DNA of 64,000 nucleotides from Pseudomonas sp. CROZ-RG-20F-R04-15 (GTDB taxonomy: Bacteria > Pseudomonadota > Gammaproteobacteria > Pseudomonadales > Pseudomonadaceae): assembly GCF_022662375.1 (NCBI RefSeq), contig NZ_JAKNQL010000002.1, positions 62,001 to 126,000 on the forward strand, written 5' to 3'. Positions 8,519 through 18,477 of the stretch are shown here, in pieces (position 1 is the stretch's first letter; each line of letters opens with the position of its first letter). Made by a program: the position numbers and the translations under genes. Below the pieces are notes generated by a model. It saw nothing but the letters and a program-made list of their open reading frames with translations, was not told the DNA's origin and did not search any database.

Positions 8519-8540
8519 GCGTGGGGTGTTCGGCGGTTGA

Positions 8541-8742
8541 TTTGCGTTCAACGCGGTATCGCACGTCGGCGTAGTTCTCCCAAACACCTCGGTCAGTCCC
8601 CTCTCCCTTTGGGAGAGGGTTAGGGTGAGGGGCTTTTGATCTGTTTCAGAATCTGAGTTCAACTCGGTATTTCACGTCGGCGTAGCTCTCGCAATCACCT
8701 CACCCAAACCCTCTCCCCCCGGGAGAGGGTTTGGGTGAGGGG
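8541..8742. repeat. Composite CCCTCTCCC palindromic repeat, two tandem units
   Basis: Two related units stand in tandem. Each begins with a GTTCAAC-CGGTAT-CACGTCGGCGTAG segment (from about 8546 and 8658) and ends in a G-rich/C-rich palindrome. The first palindrome (8597-8632) pairs CCCTCTCCC with GGGAGAGGG. The second (8698-8740) is a perfect 20-bp inverted repeat with a 3-base loop. An inverted, diverged version of the same element lies at 42917-43075. The stems could act as terminators or RNA 3' ends for genes on either side. Confidence 0.75.
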
Positions 8743-8749
8743 CGTCGAC

Positions 8750-9601
8750 TCAAGTCGCCACATTCAAATACTTGCCCACCGGCGCTGCGCTATCGAGCGA
8801 GTACTGTTTGCTCAAATTGGCAATCATGCGATTCAGCGCTTCTGTCGTGCTCTGGGTCGATGCCGTCTGTTCTTCGTCCGGTCGTTCACGCCCGGCCTGT
8901 AAAGCCGCTTTCAGTTCATCATTGCTCACGCCGCCACTGCTGTCGCTGTCGAGTACTTTGAGCAGTGCGGCGCTGGTGTCGGTGCTGGTCGATGAGGTGC
9001 TGTTGCTGCTCTGCAGAGCGCTGCTTAATTCGGTGGCCGTCACGCTGCCATCGCCATCCGCATCGAGCTGGCTGAACAGTTCGTCGCTGTTGATGTGTGG
9101 CGGCGGAGGGGGCGGGGTCAGGCTGGCGGTGAGTTCGTCCTGGCTGACGGTGCCGTCCTTGTTCTTGTCCAGGGCGGAGAAGATTTCGTTGCTGTCTGCA
9201 GTGCTGCCGGCGCTGGTCAGGCCGCTGCTCAGTTCGTCGCTGCTGATGGCGCCGTCACCATCGGTGTCGAGGGCGCTGATCAGCGCGTCGGCGAGGTCAG
9301 TGTCCGGCGCTTGATCGTGTGGCGGTGGCGGCGGGGGCGCCATGGCGGTCATTTCTTCGGCGCTGAGGCTGCCGCTGTCGTCGCTGTCCAGATCGCCGAA
9401 TTGTTTGCTCAGGTTGACCAGCAGGCCATCGTCGGATTTCTGCGACAGAGCGCTTTTCAGTTCGTCCTGATCCACCGCACCGTCGCCGTTGCTGTCGAGT
9501 TTGGCGAACAGTTCTTTTTGCAGTTGCTGGCTACGCGCGTTTTGCGTGGAGGTGCTGCTGGTGCTGGTATAGCTCGTGTAATTGCTGACGCTACCGATCA
9601 T
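8750..9601 (-). CDS. EF-hand calcium-binding protein (XopAW-like)
   Basis: A 283-residue protein with at least six EF-hand loops of the DxNxDG/DxDxDG type: DSNGDGAVDQDE, DSDDSGSLSAEE, DTDGDGAISSDE, DKNKDGTVSQDE, DADGDGSVTATE and DSDSSGGVSNDE. They are separated by Ser/Thr-rich and polyproline (PPPPPP) linkers. The start MIGSVSNYTS is preceded by GGGAG at 8 bases; an upstream in-frame codon lacks this. The N-terminus is Ser/Thr/Tyr-rich with no Sec signal. Proteins of this form are named XopAW-like type III calcium-binding effectors in pseudomonads, by homology to Xanthomonas. Secretion is unproven, and no type III genes are in the window. A calcium buffer or sensor is the safe description. 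Confidence 0.8.
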   Translation of the reverse strand: MIGSVSNYTSYTSTSSTSTQNARSQQLQKELFAKLDSNGDGAVDQDELKSALSQKSDDGLLVNLSKQFGDLDSDDSGSLSAEEMTAMAPPPPPPHDQAPDTDLADALISALDTDGDGAISSDELSSGLTSAGSTADSNEIFSALDKNKDGTVSQDELTASLTPPPPPPHINSDELFSQLDADGDGSVTATELSSALQSSNSTSSTSTDTSAALLKVLDSDSSGGVSNDELKAALQAGRERPDEEQTASTQSTTEALNRMIANLSKQYSLDSAAPVGKYLNVAT

Positions 9602-9730
9602 CGGACTCACTCCCTGGAATGGCAAACCGGTGGGTGTACCGGCTTATGCAGCGTCAGGGCGCAAGTTGTCGGGGGTATGTGGGATTTGTACCGCTGGGTA
9701 CACACGATGGACTGAACACCGCTGAACCCC

Positions 9731-9820
9731 TGTGGGAGCGAGCCTGCTCGCGAAGAGACCGGAACATACAAAAGAGATATTGGATCAACTGACGCCTTCG
9801 CGAGCAGGCTCGCTCCCACA
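9731..9820. repeat. REP pair (inverted, BIME-like)
   Basis: The REP unit TGTGGGAGCGAGCCTGCTCG occurs forward at 9731-9754 and inverted at 9797-9820, so the two can fold into a long hairpin. It lies between the start of the EF-hand gene and the end of the sensor kinase gene, both on the minus strand, where it could protect the kinase mRNA 3' end. Confidence 0.9.
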
Positions 9821-9837
9821 ATGAGTCGGTGGTGTTC

Positions 9838-10887
9838 TCAGGGGCGCGGCAGGCGAATGATAGCCGTGAGGCCACCGCCGGGAGTTTCTTCAAGGTTGAG
9901 CTGTCCACCCAAACGTTGCGCCGCCTCGCGGGCAATGGTCATTCCCAGTCCCACACCGCCGGAATTGCGATTGCGCGAGCCTTCCAGACGATAAAACGGT
10001 TCAAACACCGCTTCACGCTTGTCCTCGGCAATCCCCGGGCCTTGGTCGATCACGCGAATCAGCAGTTGTTCGCGCTGATCCTGCAGTTCAATCCGCGCCT
10101 GCCCGGCATAACGCAAGGCATTGTCCATCAGGTTATTGATGCACGAACGCAAGGCCATCGGTTGTACCGGCAGCGGTGCGCAATGGCCGCTGACTTGCAC
10201 GTCGGCGCCCTGGTCCTGAGCGTTTTCGCACAGCGATTCGACCAGCGCCTGCACATCCATCAACTGCAAGGCTTCACTGGTGCGTTGTTCGTGCAAGTAG
10301 GTGAGGGTGGCGTCGAGCATGCCGATCATGTCGTCCAGATCCTGACGCATCTGGCCCTGCAGCTTTTCATCGCTGATGTTTTCCAGGCGCAGTTTCAGCC
10401 GAGACAGCGGCGTGCGCAGGTCGTGGGAGACGGCACCAAGCATGCGTGCGCGTTGCTGCACCTGTTCGCGAATGCGCCGCTGCATCAGGTTGAAAGTGTT
10501 CGCCGCTTGCCGTGCTTCTCGCGGGCCGGATTCGTCCAGTGGCGGGCTGTCGAGGTTTTCGCTGAGGCGTTCGGCAGCATCGCTGAGGCGCTGAATCGGG
10601 CGGCTGAGCAGTTTGGCGCCGTACCACGCAGCGATCATCAGTGTGATGAACTGAAACGTCAGCGGCACCAACGGACCACCAAACCAAGGGCGCGGTGGGC
10701 GTGGTGCAAAACGCGGATCCAGTGGCGGGCGTTGGCCATCGACGCCCGCGGAAAATTCCGGCGGCGGTGGTGGCGGAGGCGGACCGTAATGGTGAAACCA
10801 GGCAAAAGCCAGCAGGTGCGCGAGGACGATTGCCACGAACAGCACGCCAAACAGGCGGCCGAACAGCGTGTCGAAGCGCGCCCGCAT
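9838..10887 (-). CDS. Two-component sensor histidine kinase
   Basis: A 349-residue inner-membrane kinase. TM1 lies at about residues 7-27, followed by a short proline-rich periplasmic loop (GPPPPPPPPEF... up to about residue 75). TM2 lies at 77-95, a HAMP region near 95-145, then the H-box AVSHDLRTPLSRLKLR. The N-box LMDNALRYA and the G boxes DQGPGIAEDK and GVGLGMTIA follow. All catalytic boxes are intact. The start codon overlaps the stop of the response regulator (TGATG), so both are made together. The short Pro-rich sensor loop gives no hint of the signal. Confidence 0.92.
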   Translation of the reverse strand: MRARFDTLFGRLFGVLFVAIVLAHLLAFAWFHHYGPPPPPPPPEFSAGVDGQRPPLDPRFAPRPPRPWFGGPLVPLTFQFITLMIAAWYGAKLLSRPIQRLSDAAERLSENLDSPPLDESGPREARQAANTFNLMQRRIREQVQQRARMLGAVSHDLRTPLSRLKLRLENISDEKLQGQMRQDLDDMIGMLDATLTYLHEQRTSEALQLMDVQALVESLCENAQDQGADVQVSGHCAPLPVQPMALRSCINNLMDNALRYAGQARIELQDQREQLLIRVIDQGPGIAEDKREAVFEPFYRLEGSRNRNSGGVGLGMTIAREAAQRLGGQLNLEETPGGGLTAIIRLPRP

Positions 10888-11648
10888 CAGCCGATGTCTC
10901 GCGCGTCGAACAGGTAACCCTCACCGCGCACGGTTTTGATCAACTGTGGCGCTTTCGGGTCGTCGCCGAGTTTCTGCCGCAGGCGCGACACCAGCAGATC
11001 GATGCTGCGGTCGAACGCTTCGATCGAGCGACCACGGGCCGCGTCGAGCAATTGCTCGCGGCTGAGGACCCGGCGCGGGCGTTCGATAAACACCCAGAGC
11101 AAGCGGAATTCGGCGTTGGACAGCGGCACCACCAGGCCATCGTCGGCGATCAATTGGCGCAGGACACTGTTCAAGCGCCAGTTGTCGAAACGGATGTTGG
11201 CCCGTTGTTCGGTGCGGTCATCGCGCACCCGACGCAAAATCGTTTGTATGCGGGCGACCAGTTCACGCGGTTCAAACGGCTTGGCCATGTAGTCATCGGC
11301 GCCCAGTTCGAGGCCGATGATGCGGTCGGTCGGTTCGCAGCGAGCTGTCAGCATCAGGATCGGGATATCCGATTCGGCGCGCAGCCAGCGGCACAGCGAC
11401 AAGCCGTCTTCGCCGGGCAGCATCAGGTCCAGCACGACAACGTCGAAATGCTCGGCCTGCATCGCCTGGCGCATGGCTGCACCGTCAGTGACGCCGCTGG
11501 CGTGGATGTTGAAGCGCGCGAGGTAATCGATCATCAGCTCGCGGATCGGCACGTCGTCATCGACGATCAGCGCACGAATGCTCCAGCGCTTGTCGTCTTT
11601 AGGCTCATCAGTCGCGGTCATTTGGGTGTTGTGCATGAGGCTGTTCAT
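10887..11648 (-). CDS. OmpR-family two-component response regulator
   Basis: About 253 residues. The receiver domain begins RALIVDDDVPIREL, with the phosphoacceptor aspartate in VVLDLMLPGEDG, the conserved threonine in LMLTA and the lysine in DDYMAKPFEP. A winged-helix OmpR/PhoB domain follows (SNAEFRLLWVF, then VSRLRQKLGDD and IKTVRGEGYLFD). It is the first gene of the operon and overlaps the kinase gene by one base. The start is uncertain: ATG codons at 11648, 11636 and 11621 all precede the receiver domain and none has a strong ribosome-binding site. The target genes are unknown. Confidence 0.9.
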   Translation of the reverse strand: MNSLMHNTQMTATDEPKDDKRWSIRALIVDDDVPIRELMIDYLARFNIHASGVTDGAAMRQAMQAEHFDVVVLDLMLPGEDGLSLCRWLRAESDIPILMLTARCEPTDRIIGLELGADDYMAKPFEPRELVARIQTILRRVRDDRTEQRANIRFDNWRLNSVLRQLIADDGLVVPLSNAEFRLLWVFIERPRRVLSREQLLDAARGRSIEAFDRSIDLLVSRLRQKLGDDPKAPQLIKTVRGEGYLFDARDIG

Positions 11649-11932
11649 CTGCCGGTAGGCCGCCAACCACAAAAGATGGGCTGCGAGGTGGTGGTTTCAG
11701 CATAGGCGTCCGGCCGTGAGGCGGGAAGTGCTGATGTAAGGACGTGTTGCGGCTGGCGAGGCTAGCGTGGGTACTTGTTGCTGGCGTGTCGGCTGTGTAT
11801 CGGAGTCGACACAATAGCAGCGAGCGCTATGCTGATCACGGTTGGCGCGACGATTTACCGATCATCGGGTGCCGCGCCGCCGCCGGTTCCGCTACAATGC
11901 GCGCCGATTTCGACCTGCCTGAGAGCCCATTC

Positions 11933-12631
11933 ATGTCCGCCTGCCAGACTCCTATCATCGTCGCCCTGGATTTTCCCACCCGTGACGCCGCACTGAAGCT
12001 GGCCGACCAGTTGGACCCGAAACTGTGCCGGGTCAAAGTGGGCAAGGAACTGTTCACCAGTTGCGCCGCAGAAATTGTCGGCACCCTGCGTGACAAGGGT
12101 TTTGAAGTATTCCTCGACCTGAAATTCCACGACATTCCCAACACCACCGCGATGGCTGTTAAAGCCGCTGCCGAGATGGGCGTGTGGATGGTCAACGTGC
12201 ATTGCTCCGGTGGCCTGCGCATGATGGCCGCTTGCCGGGAAGAGCTGGACAAGCGCAGCGGCCCGCAACCGCTGCTGATCGGCGTGACCGTGCTGACCTC
12301 GATGGAGCGTGAAGATCTGGCCGGTATCGGTCTGGATATCGAGCCGCAGGAACAAGTGCTGCGTCTGGCGGCACTGGCCGAGAAGGCTGGCATGGACGGT
12401 CTGGTGTGCTCGGCGCTGGAAGCCACTGCGCTGAAAACCGCACATCCGTCGCTGCAACTGGTGACCCCGGGCATTCGTCCGGCGGGCAGCGCGCAGGACG
12501 ATCAGCGCCGCATTCTGACCCCGCGTCAGGCGCTGGATGCCGGTTCCGATTATCTGGTGATCGGCCGTCCGATCAGCCAGGCGGCTGACCCGGCCAAGGC
12601 ATTGGCTTCGGTCGTAGCCGAAATCGCCTAA
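11933..12631 (+). CDS. pyrF: Orotidine 5'-phosphate decarboxylase
   Basis: At 232 residues it has the normal length of bacterial PyrF, which decarboxylates OMP to UMP in pyrimidine synthesis. Visible signatures are [13 protein letters not shown] at the N-terminus, the catalytic segment [13 protein letters not shown] with the Asp-x-Lys-x-x-Asp pattern (about residues 60-72), and the phosphate-binding VTPGIRP and YLVIGRPIS near the end. The start [15 protein letters not shown] agrees with the family; the longer in-frame extension upstream is unconserved. A TACAAT element 35-40 bp upstream could be its -10 box. Confidence 0.97.
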   Translation: MSACQTPIIVALDFPTRDAALKLADQLDPKLCRVKVGKELFTSCAAEIVGTLRDKGFEVFLDLKFHDIPNTTAMAVKAAAEMGVWMVNVHCSGGLRMMAACREELDKRSGPQPLLIGVTVLTSMEREDLAGIGLDIEPQEQVLRLAALAEKAGMDGLVCSALEATALKTAHPSLQLVTPGIRPAGSAQDDQRRILTPRQALDAGSDYLVIGRPISQAADPAKALASVVAEIA

Positions 12632-12650
12632 GGCACACGGAAGATCCAAA

Positions 12651-12740
12651 TGTGGGAGCGAGCCTGCTCGCGAAGAGGGAGTGTCAGTCGACATCATTGC
12701 CAACTGACCCACCGCTTTTGCGAGCAGGCTCGCTCCCACA
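12651..12740. repeat. REP pair between convergent genes
   Basis: REP units occur forward at 12651-12674 and inverted at about 12717-12740. They sit exactly between the convergent 3' ends of pyrF and the NADP-dependent oxidoreductase gene, where a hairpin could serve both mRNAs as a 3' end. Confidence 0.9.
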
Positions 12741-12757
12741 TTTGTTTTGTAGGGGTT

Positions 12758-13762
12758 TTAGATTTTCAGTACTAACTTGCCAAAATTCTCGCCGCTGAAC
12801 AATTTCATCAGCGTCTCCGGGAACGTCTCCAGACCTGCGACGATATCTTCCTTGCTCTTGAGCTGCCCCTTGGCCATCCAGCCGGCCATTTCCTGCGCGG
12901 CGCTGGCGTATTGCGCGGCATAGTCCATCACCACGAAGCCTTCCATGCGCGCACGGTTGACCAGTAGCGACAGATAGTTGGCCGGGCCTTTGACGGCTTC
13001 CTTGTTGTTGTACTGACTGATCGCACCGCAGATCACTACACGCGCTTTCATGTTCAAGCGGCTCAACACCGCATCGAGGATGTCGCCGCCAACGTTGTCG
13101 AAATACACGTCGACGCCTTTCGGGCATTCGCGTTTAAGCCCTGCCACGACATCTTCGGATTTGTAATCGATGGCTCCATCAAAGCCCAACTCGTCGATGA
13201 GGAATTTGCACTTGTCAGCACCGCCGGCAATGCCGACCACGCGGCAGCCTTTGATCTTGGCAATCTGCCCGGCAATGCTGCCCACCGCGCCCGCTGCACC
13301 GGACAACACCACGGTGTCGCCAGCTTTCGGCGCGCCGACGTCCAGCAAAGCGAAATACGCGGTCATGCCGGTCATGCCCAGCGCTGACAAATACACCGGC
13401 AGCGGGGCCAGTTTCGGGTCGACCTTGTAGAAACCTCTTGGCTCGCCAAGGAAATAATCTTGCACGCCAATGGCACCGTTAACGTAGTCGCCGACGGCAA
13501 ACCCCGGATTGTTCGAGGCGATGACTTTTCCCACGCCCAGTGCACGCATGACTTCGCCGATACCGACCGGCGGGATATAGGACTTGCCTTCGTTCATCCA
13601 GCCACGCATGGCCGGGTCGAGGGACAGGTATTGGTTCTTGACCAGAATCTGGCCCGCCGCCGGTTCACCGACCGGAACTTCCTGATAGGTGAAGGTCTCG
13701 CGGTTGGCCGCACCCACCGGGCGTTTGGCGAGCAGGAACTGGCGATTGGTCTGGTTGGTCAT
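12758..13762 (-). CDS. NADP-dependent oxidoreductase, zinc-free MDR family (CurA-like)
   Basis: 334 residues of the medium-chain dehydrogenase/reductase superfamily. The Rossmann motif VLSGAAGAVGSIAGQIAK lies near residue 150, preceded by LGMTGMTAYFAL. YLSLDPAMRGWMNE and FDNVGGDILDAVL are typical of the leukotriene B4 12-hydroxydehydrogenase/CurA subgroup, which reduces enones with NADPH and lacks the zinc ligands. The start MTNQTNRQFLLAKRP fits family starts; a GTG three codons earlier is possible. The substrate is unknown. It is transcribed alone, convergent to pyrF. Confidence 0.9.
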   Translation of the reverse strand: MTNQTNRQFLLAKRPVGAANRETFTYQEVPVGEPAAGQILVKNQYLSLDPAMRGWMNEGKSYIPPVGIGEVMRALGVGKVIASNNPGFAVGDYVNGAIGVQDYFLGEPRGFYKVDPKLAPLPVYLSALGMTGMTAYFALLDVGAPKAGDTVVLSGAAGAVGSIAGQIAKIKGCRVVGIAGGADKCKFLIDELGFDGAIDYKSEDVVAGLKRECPKGVDVYFDNVGGDILDAVLSRLNMKARVVICGAISQYNNKEAVKGPANYLSLLVNRARMEGFVVMDYAAQYASAAQEMAGWMAKGQLKSKEDIVAGLETFPETLMKLFSGENFGKLVLKI

Positions 13763-13999
13763 GGCAGGCACTCGAACGGAATGAAGCCTTGTTGATAGAC
13801 CCTCGGCGGCATCGGCGCAAGGTTGGCTGATGCGGCGAATGCACGCCGATCCAGTGCAGTGATAATCACCGGCACGGTTTTATCACTGCCATGCATGAAC
13901 CCATAAACAGCCATTGGATAGTGCTGACGCGCGGCAGATCTCAATGACTATGCTGCGAAGCTACAAATCCCCTGCAGCTATCCCTTCGAGGACATAACA

Positions 14000-14761
14000 A
14001 TGAGCATGACGTTTTCCGGTCAGGTTGCCGTAGTCACCGGCGCGGCCAACGGCATCGGCCGTGCGACCGCGCAGGCGTTCGCCGCCGAAGGCCTGAAAGT
14101 AGTGGTCGCCGACCTGGACGCAGCAGGGGGCGAGGGCACGGTGGCGCTGATTCGTACAGCCGGAGGCGAAGCGACTTTCGTGCGCTGCAACGTAACCGTC
14201 GAAAGCGAAGTGAAAAATCTGATGGACGAGGTCATCAATACCTACGGCCGTTTGGACTATGCCTTCAACAATGCCGGCATCGAAATCGAGAAGGGCAAAC
14301 TGGCTGAGGGCTCGATGGACGAGTTCGACGCGATCATGGGGGTCAACGTCAAAGGCGTCTGGCTGTGCATGAAGTATCAACTGCCGCTGTTGCTGGCGCA
14401 GGGCGGTGGGGCGATCGTCAACACCGCTTCGGTAGCGGGACTGGGCGCGGCACCGAAGATGAGCATCTATGCGGCGTCGAAGCACGCGGTGATCGGTTTG
14501 ACCAAGTCGGCAGCCATCGAATACGCGAAGAAGAAAATCCGCGTCAACGCGGTGTGTCCGGCGGTGATCGATACCGACATGTTCCGCCGCGCTTATGAGG
14601 CCGATCCGAAGAAGGGCGAGTTCGCCAACGCCATGCACCCTGTCGGCCGTATCGGCAAAGTTGAAGAAATCGCCAGCGCCGTGCTGTACCTGTGCAGCGA
14701 CGGTGCCGCATTCACCACCGGCCACTCGCTGGCCGTGGATGGCGGCGTCACCGCATTCTGA
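14000..14761 (+). CDS. Short-chain dehydrogenase/reductase (SDR)
   Basis: 253 residues with the classical SDR motifs: TGAANGIG for the cofactor (residues 13-20), D36-like acidic position in VVVADLDA (suggesting NAD(H) preference), NNAG, a catalytic serine in NTASVAG, and YAASK with catalytic Tyr/Lys. The end SLAVDGGVTAF is typical. The start ATG has GAGGA 7 bases upstream. A strong terminator follows 20 bp after the stop, so the gene is probably monocistronic. The substrate cannot be told. Confidence 0.92.
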   Translation: MSMTFSGQVAVVTGAANGIGRATAQAFAAEGLKVVVADLDAAGGEGTVALIRTAGGEATFVRCNVTVESEVKNLMDEVINTYGRLDYAFNNAGIEIEKGKLAEGSMDEFDAIMGVNVKGVWLCMKYQLPLLLAQGGGAIVNTASVAGLGAAPKMSIYAASKHAVIGLTKSAAIEYAKKKIRVNAVCPAVIDTDMFRRAYEADPKKGEFANAMHPVGRIGKVEEIASAVLYLCSDGAAFTTGHSLAVDGGVTAF

Positions 14762-14780
14762 TCAGAACTCCGGAAAAACA

Positions 14781-14807
14781 GCCCGCAGGCCTTGCGGGCT
14801 TTTTTTT
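14781..14807 (+). terminator. Rho-independent terminator after the SDR gene
   Basis: A GCCCGCA/TGCGGGC stem with a 5-base loop is followed by eight T residues, 19 bases after the SDR stop codon. Confidence 0.92.
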
Positions 14808-14953
14808 GTGAATCATGGTCGGTTCCGTGAAGTCCCTTAAACAATGTGTATCAAGCGGTTAGAACGGTCGCTTTTGACGGCGTTGTCGCACAGCCTGTCC
14901 GGCGCGGCTGTGATTTACTGCCGCCAGCAAAACGGACAGGAGTTTGCTTGCTC

Positions 14954-16354
14954 ATGGAATTGAGAATTGATCGACAGGCAATGGTGCCGGTCGTGCAGCA
15001 GATTGTTGACGGACTGACGGAGTGGATCCTGCAAAGTGGTGTGCCGCCGGCTACTCGTTTGCCTTCGGTTCGGCAAATTGCCCGAGGCAATCTGCTCAGC
15101 CAGTCGTGTGTGGTCGAGGCGTGTGAACGGCTGGTATCGCAGGGTGTTTTGAGCTCATGCCAAGGCACCGGGTTCATTGTCGCTGCCGCGCCAGCGATGC
15201 TGGGGGCAGAAGATGAACTGGCGCCTTTCGAGGGGCGTTATGCCTGGTGCGATGCAGTCTGCGAGGCCGCAGACGGCTTGAAACTGGGGGGCGGTGGTCT
15301 GCCGCAAAGCTGGCGCGAGCCTGACGACCTCAGCTATGCGCTGCGCGAAGTGGCTCGTACTGACATGGCCAGCCTGTTCAACTACAGCACGCCCTTGGGG
15401 CTTCCAGCACTGCGCGAGCAGATCGTCAAACGCCTCAAGCTGCTGAGTATCGAGGCCCGCAGTTCGCAGTTGTTGAGTACCTGCGGTGCCAGCCATGCGC
15501 TGGATCTGATCGTGCGCACCTTGTTCAAGGCCGGTGACTGCGTGGTGGTCGAAACCCCTGGGTATGCGCCGCTGTTCGACCTGCTGCGTCTGCATGGCGT
15601 GCGCATGCTCGAGGTGCGCCGCACCCCGACCGGGCCGGACATCGAAGCACTGGAGTGTTTGTTGCGACAGTTTCGGCCAAGTGCGGTGTTCATCAACAGT
15701 CATCATCACAACCCCACCGGCAGTTGTCTGTCGCCAAGCGTGGCGCAACGCATCCTGCAACTGAGCAAAGCCTACGATGTGCGCTTGATCGAAGACGATG
15801 TCTACGCGGACTTGCACACCGGTAACGGTACACGACTGGCGGCGCTGGACGAAGAGGGGCGAGTCATCTACGTGGGCAGTTTTTCCAAGACCCTGAGCAG
15901 TTCGTTGCGGGTCGGGTTCGTCTTCGCCGACAGCGAAATTGTCAGGCGGCTGGCGCAGGTCAAGATGATCAGCGGCCTCGGCGCATCGAGGTTTTCCGAG
16001 GCCGTGCTGGCCAGCCTGATGGGCTGTGGCGCTTACCGCAAGCTGGTACAGCGCCAGCGTCAGCGTCTGAATGCCGACCGGGCTGCCGCATTGCAGGCCC
16101 TGGAGGACGCCGATTGGGAGGTTTTCGGCAAACCTTCAAGCGGGCTGTTCATCTGGGCACGTTCGCGCGTGACCGATCACTCTCGAATACTTCGACAGGC
16201 GCAACGCTGCGGCGTGTTGCTGTCAGCGCCGGATGCATTCAGTCCCAGTGGCGAGACGGGCGACTGGTTGCGTATCAATGTTGCGTACGCCTGCGATCCG
16301 CGCGCCCGGCAGTTTTTCCGCAACACCGGTGCGGATCGACCTCAAGTGTTCTGA
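14954..16354 (+). CDS. MocR-type GntR/aminotransferase regulator
   Basis: 466 residues. A GntR winged helix occupies roughly residues 5-75 ([18 protein letters not shown], then [12 protein letters not shown]), a linker follows, and then a fold-type I aminotransferase domain. The PLP-binding lysine is in [17 protein letters not shown] and the cofactor aspartate is in LIEDDVYAD. MocR proteins are PLP-dependent transcription factors, often of amine or vitamin B6-linked genes beside them; here the flanking genes give no clear target. The start is ATG with AGGAG 11 bases upstream. A TTG two codons earlier has a better 5-base spacing and may be the true start. Confidence 0.88.
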   Translation: MELRIDRQAMVPVVQQIVDGLTEWILQSGVPPATRLPSVRQIARGNLLSQSCVVEACERLVSQGVLSSCQGTGFIVAAAPAMLGAEDELAPFEGRYAWCDAVCEAADGLKLGGGGLPQSWREPDDLSYALREVARTDMASLFNYSTPLGLPALREQIVKRLKLLSIEARSSQLLSTCGASHALDLIVRTLFKAGDCVVVETPGYAPLFDLLRLHGVRMLEVRRTPTGPDIEALECLLRQFRPSAVFINSHHHNPTGSCLSPSVAQRILQLSKAYDVRLIEDDVYADLHTGNGTRLAALDEEGRVIYVGSFSKTLSSSLRVGFVFADSEIVRRLAQVKMISGLGASRFSEAVLASLMGCGAYRKLVQRQRQRLNADRAAALQALEDADWEVFGKPSSGLFIWARSRVTDHSRILRQAQRCGVLLSAPDAFSPSGETGDWLRINVAYACDPRARQFFRNTGADRPQVF

Positions 16355-16463
16355 AAACGACGCGGGCGTAGCTTTTTGCCATTATTCCGACGCCAGAGAC
16401 TTGTGCGGGTGGATGGCCGTTGCGACTCTTCGCTCTACTGACAATGGCAGGGGACTACGCGCA

Positions 16464-18431
16464 ATGATTTCGGCCATGCAAGGACGTTTTGCCAACCTCG
16501 GTATGGCAAAAAAACTGGGTATCGGGTTTGTGCTGGTTTTGCTGTTGACCGCGCTGGTGGCGGCCATTGGCGTCTGGTCCCTGCAAACCATCAGTCAGCG
16601 CTTCGACGGGCTGAAACAGATGTCCTCGCTCAACAGTGGCCTGCTCAAGGTGCGCCTGCTCGAGCAGGAATATGCCTTGCGCGGCAATCCGAAGACGGCC
16701 GATGCCCTGCGTAAGGGCGTCGACGAACTGGTGGCTCTGGCTGATCAGCTCAAGGCGCAGTCGGCGGCCAATGTGCCGGTCATGAATGATGTGCAGCAGT
16801 CGCTTGGCGCTTATCGCAAGGCGTTCGACGAGTTCGTGTCGTTGACTCAGGCCAAGGACCTCGCGCTGGAAATGGCCAGTTGGTCGGTGTCCAGTGTGGC
16901 CAATAATCTTGACGTGTTGCAGGCAGGGCTAGCCGATGATGGCGCCTATACCTTGAAGGACACCGAGGGCAAGGACGGTGCGCAGTTCATCGAGCAGGCC
17001 AGTCAGGTCAGCCAGGTCTCCCGGTTGATGTTGCAGGCAATGAATGAAGCGCGGATTCGTCTCGATCAAAGCCGCAAGGGCGATGCCGACAGCGCCGGCA
17101 AGGGCAATATCGAGCAGGCCGCTCAAGCGCAGACGCAGGCCGAGGAACTGAAGACCACGGTCAAGGACGAGGGCTATCTGACCGTCCTCAATGAAGTGTC
17201 CGGGCATATCGCCGGTTTCAACGAAAAACTGGCTGAGTACACCGGATTGCTCGCGCAGGAAAAAACCGTCTACGAGCAATTGCACCAGCGTGCCGACCAG
17301 GTGGTCGAGCGGGTGAATCAGGCTTATGTCGCTGAAGACGGCGCGATGCAGGCGGAACTGAAGAAAAACTCGCTGCTGATCATTGGTTCATCGGCGCTGG
17401 CGTTGCTGGTCGGCTTGCTCGCCGCTTGGCTGATCACTCGACTGATCGTCGCACCCTTGCGCAGCGTGATTCAGGTCGCGCAAAAGATTGCCGCCGGTGA
17501 CTTGAGTGCAACCGTGCAAGTGACCCGCCGGGACGAAATCGGTCAGTTGATGCTGGCGATGCAACAGATGGGGGCGGGGCTGAGCACGATCGTCAGTGGC
17601 TTGCAGGCGGGGATCGAGCAACTGGCCAGTTCGGCGCAATCGTTGTCGGCGGTCACCGAGCAGACCAACCTTGAGGTCAGCAGCCAGAAGGAAGAAACCG
17701 AGCAGGTCGCCACGGCGATGAATCAGATGACCGCCACCGTGCATGACGTTGCGCGCAACGCCGAAGAGGCGGCGCTGGCCGCACAAACGGCGGACGACAA
17801 GGTCGAGAGTGGGCAGCAGGTGGTGCGCCAGAGCATGGTGCGGATCGAACAATTGGCCGACTCGGCGACGTCGGCCAGTTCCAGCATCGAAAGCCTCAGT
17901 GCGGAAATCCAGAATATCGGCACGGTGCTGGGGGTGATCAAGAGTGTCGCTGAACAGACCAATCTATTGGCGCTGAATGCCGCGATAGAGGCAGCGCGGG
18001 CAGGGGAGCAGGGCAGGGGCTTTGCGGTGGTGGCCGATGAGGTGCGCGCGCTGGCTCGGCGCACGCAGCAATCGACTGAGGAGATTGAACGACTGGTCAG
18101 TGCGTTGCGTTCGGCAGCCGATGCTTCTGTGCAGCAGATACAGAGTAGCGGGGAGTTGGTGAAGCTGGCGGTCAGTGATGCGCTGCAGACCGAGAGTGCG
18201 CTGGGCAGTATTGCGGCGGCGGTGTCGTTGATTCAGCAGATGAATCAGCAGATTGCGGCGGCGGCCGAGGAGCAGAGTTCGGTGGCGGAGGAGATCAATC
18301 GCAGTGTGACGAGTATTCGCGCGAGTGCGGATCAGTCGTCGATTGCGATGCGCGGGAATGCGGCTTCGAGTGTTGAGCTGGCGCAGTTGGGGAGTGGGTT
18401 GCGTGGGATGGTTGGGCATTTTCGGCTTTGA
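16464..18431 (+). CDS. Methyl-accepting chemotaxis protein
   Basis: 655 residues. TM1 lies at about residues 18-40. A ~260-residue all-helical periplasmic sensor follows whose two helical repeats suit a helical-bimodular (HBM) or four-helix type. TM2 ([21 protein letters not shown]) lies near 310-330. A HAMP domain is followed by a cytoplasmic signalling domain with the conserved tip [20 protein letters not shown] and [15 protein letters not shown]. It passes ligand signals to CheA/CheW. The ligand is unknown; TCA-cycle acids or polyamines are typical of HBM receptors. The start at MISAMQGRF puts TM1 at the usual place. The last ~150 codons become very rich in G and T. Confidence 0.93.
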   Translation: MISAMQGRFANLGMAKKLGIGFVLVLLLTALVAAIGVWSLQTISQRFDGLKQMSSLNSGLLKVRLLEQEYALRGNPKTADALRKGVDELVALADQLKAQSAANVPVMNDVQQSLGAYRKAFDEFVSLTQAKDLALEMASWSVSSVANNLDVLQAGLADDGAYTLKDTEGKDGAQFIEQASQVSQVSRLMLQAMNEARIRLDQSRKGDADSAGKGNIEQAAQAQTQAEELKTTVKDEGYLTVLNEVSGHIAGFNEKLAEYTGLLAQEKTVYEQLHQRADQVVERVNQAYVAEDGAMQAELKKNSLLIIGSSALALLVGLLAAWLITRLIVAPLRSVIQVAQKIAAGDLSATVQVTRRDEIGQLMLAMQQMGAGLSTIVSGLQAGIEQLASSAQSLSAVTEQTNLEVSSQKEETEQVATAMNQMTATVHDVARNAEEAALAAQTADDKVESGQQVVRQSMVRIEQLADSATSASSSIESLSAEIQNIGTVLGVIKSVAEQTNLLALNAAIEAARAGEQGRGFAVVADEVRALARRTQQSTEEIERLVSALRSAADASVQQIQSSGELVKLAVSDALQTESALGSIAAAVSLIQQMNQQIAAAAEEQSSVAEEINRSVTSIRASADQSSIAMRGNAASSVELAQLGSGLRGMVGHFRL

Positions 18432-18477
18432 CGCTTTGGGCTTGGCGGCCTTTGGGCCGGCCAGGCTCTTGGGGTTT

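Noticed and set aside
8169..8540. ORF across repeat copy A that resembles the ORF across copy B (18477-18806)
   Set aside because: The similarity follows from the DNA repeat itself; several frames are open in both copies and none has a ribosome-binding site, so it is probably not translated.
10695..11705. Open frame opposite the response regulator and kinase genes
   Set aside because: The minus-strand two-component genes carry all family motifs; the opposite product is not protein-like.
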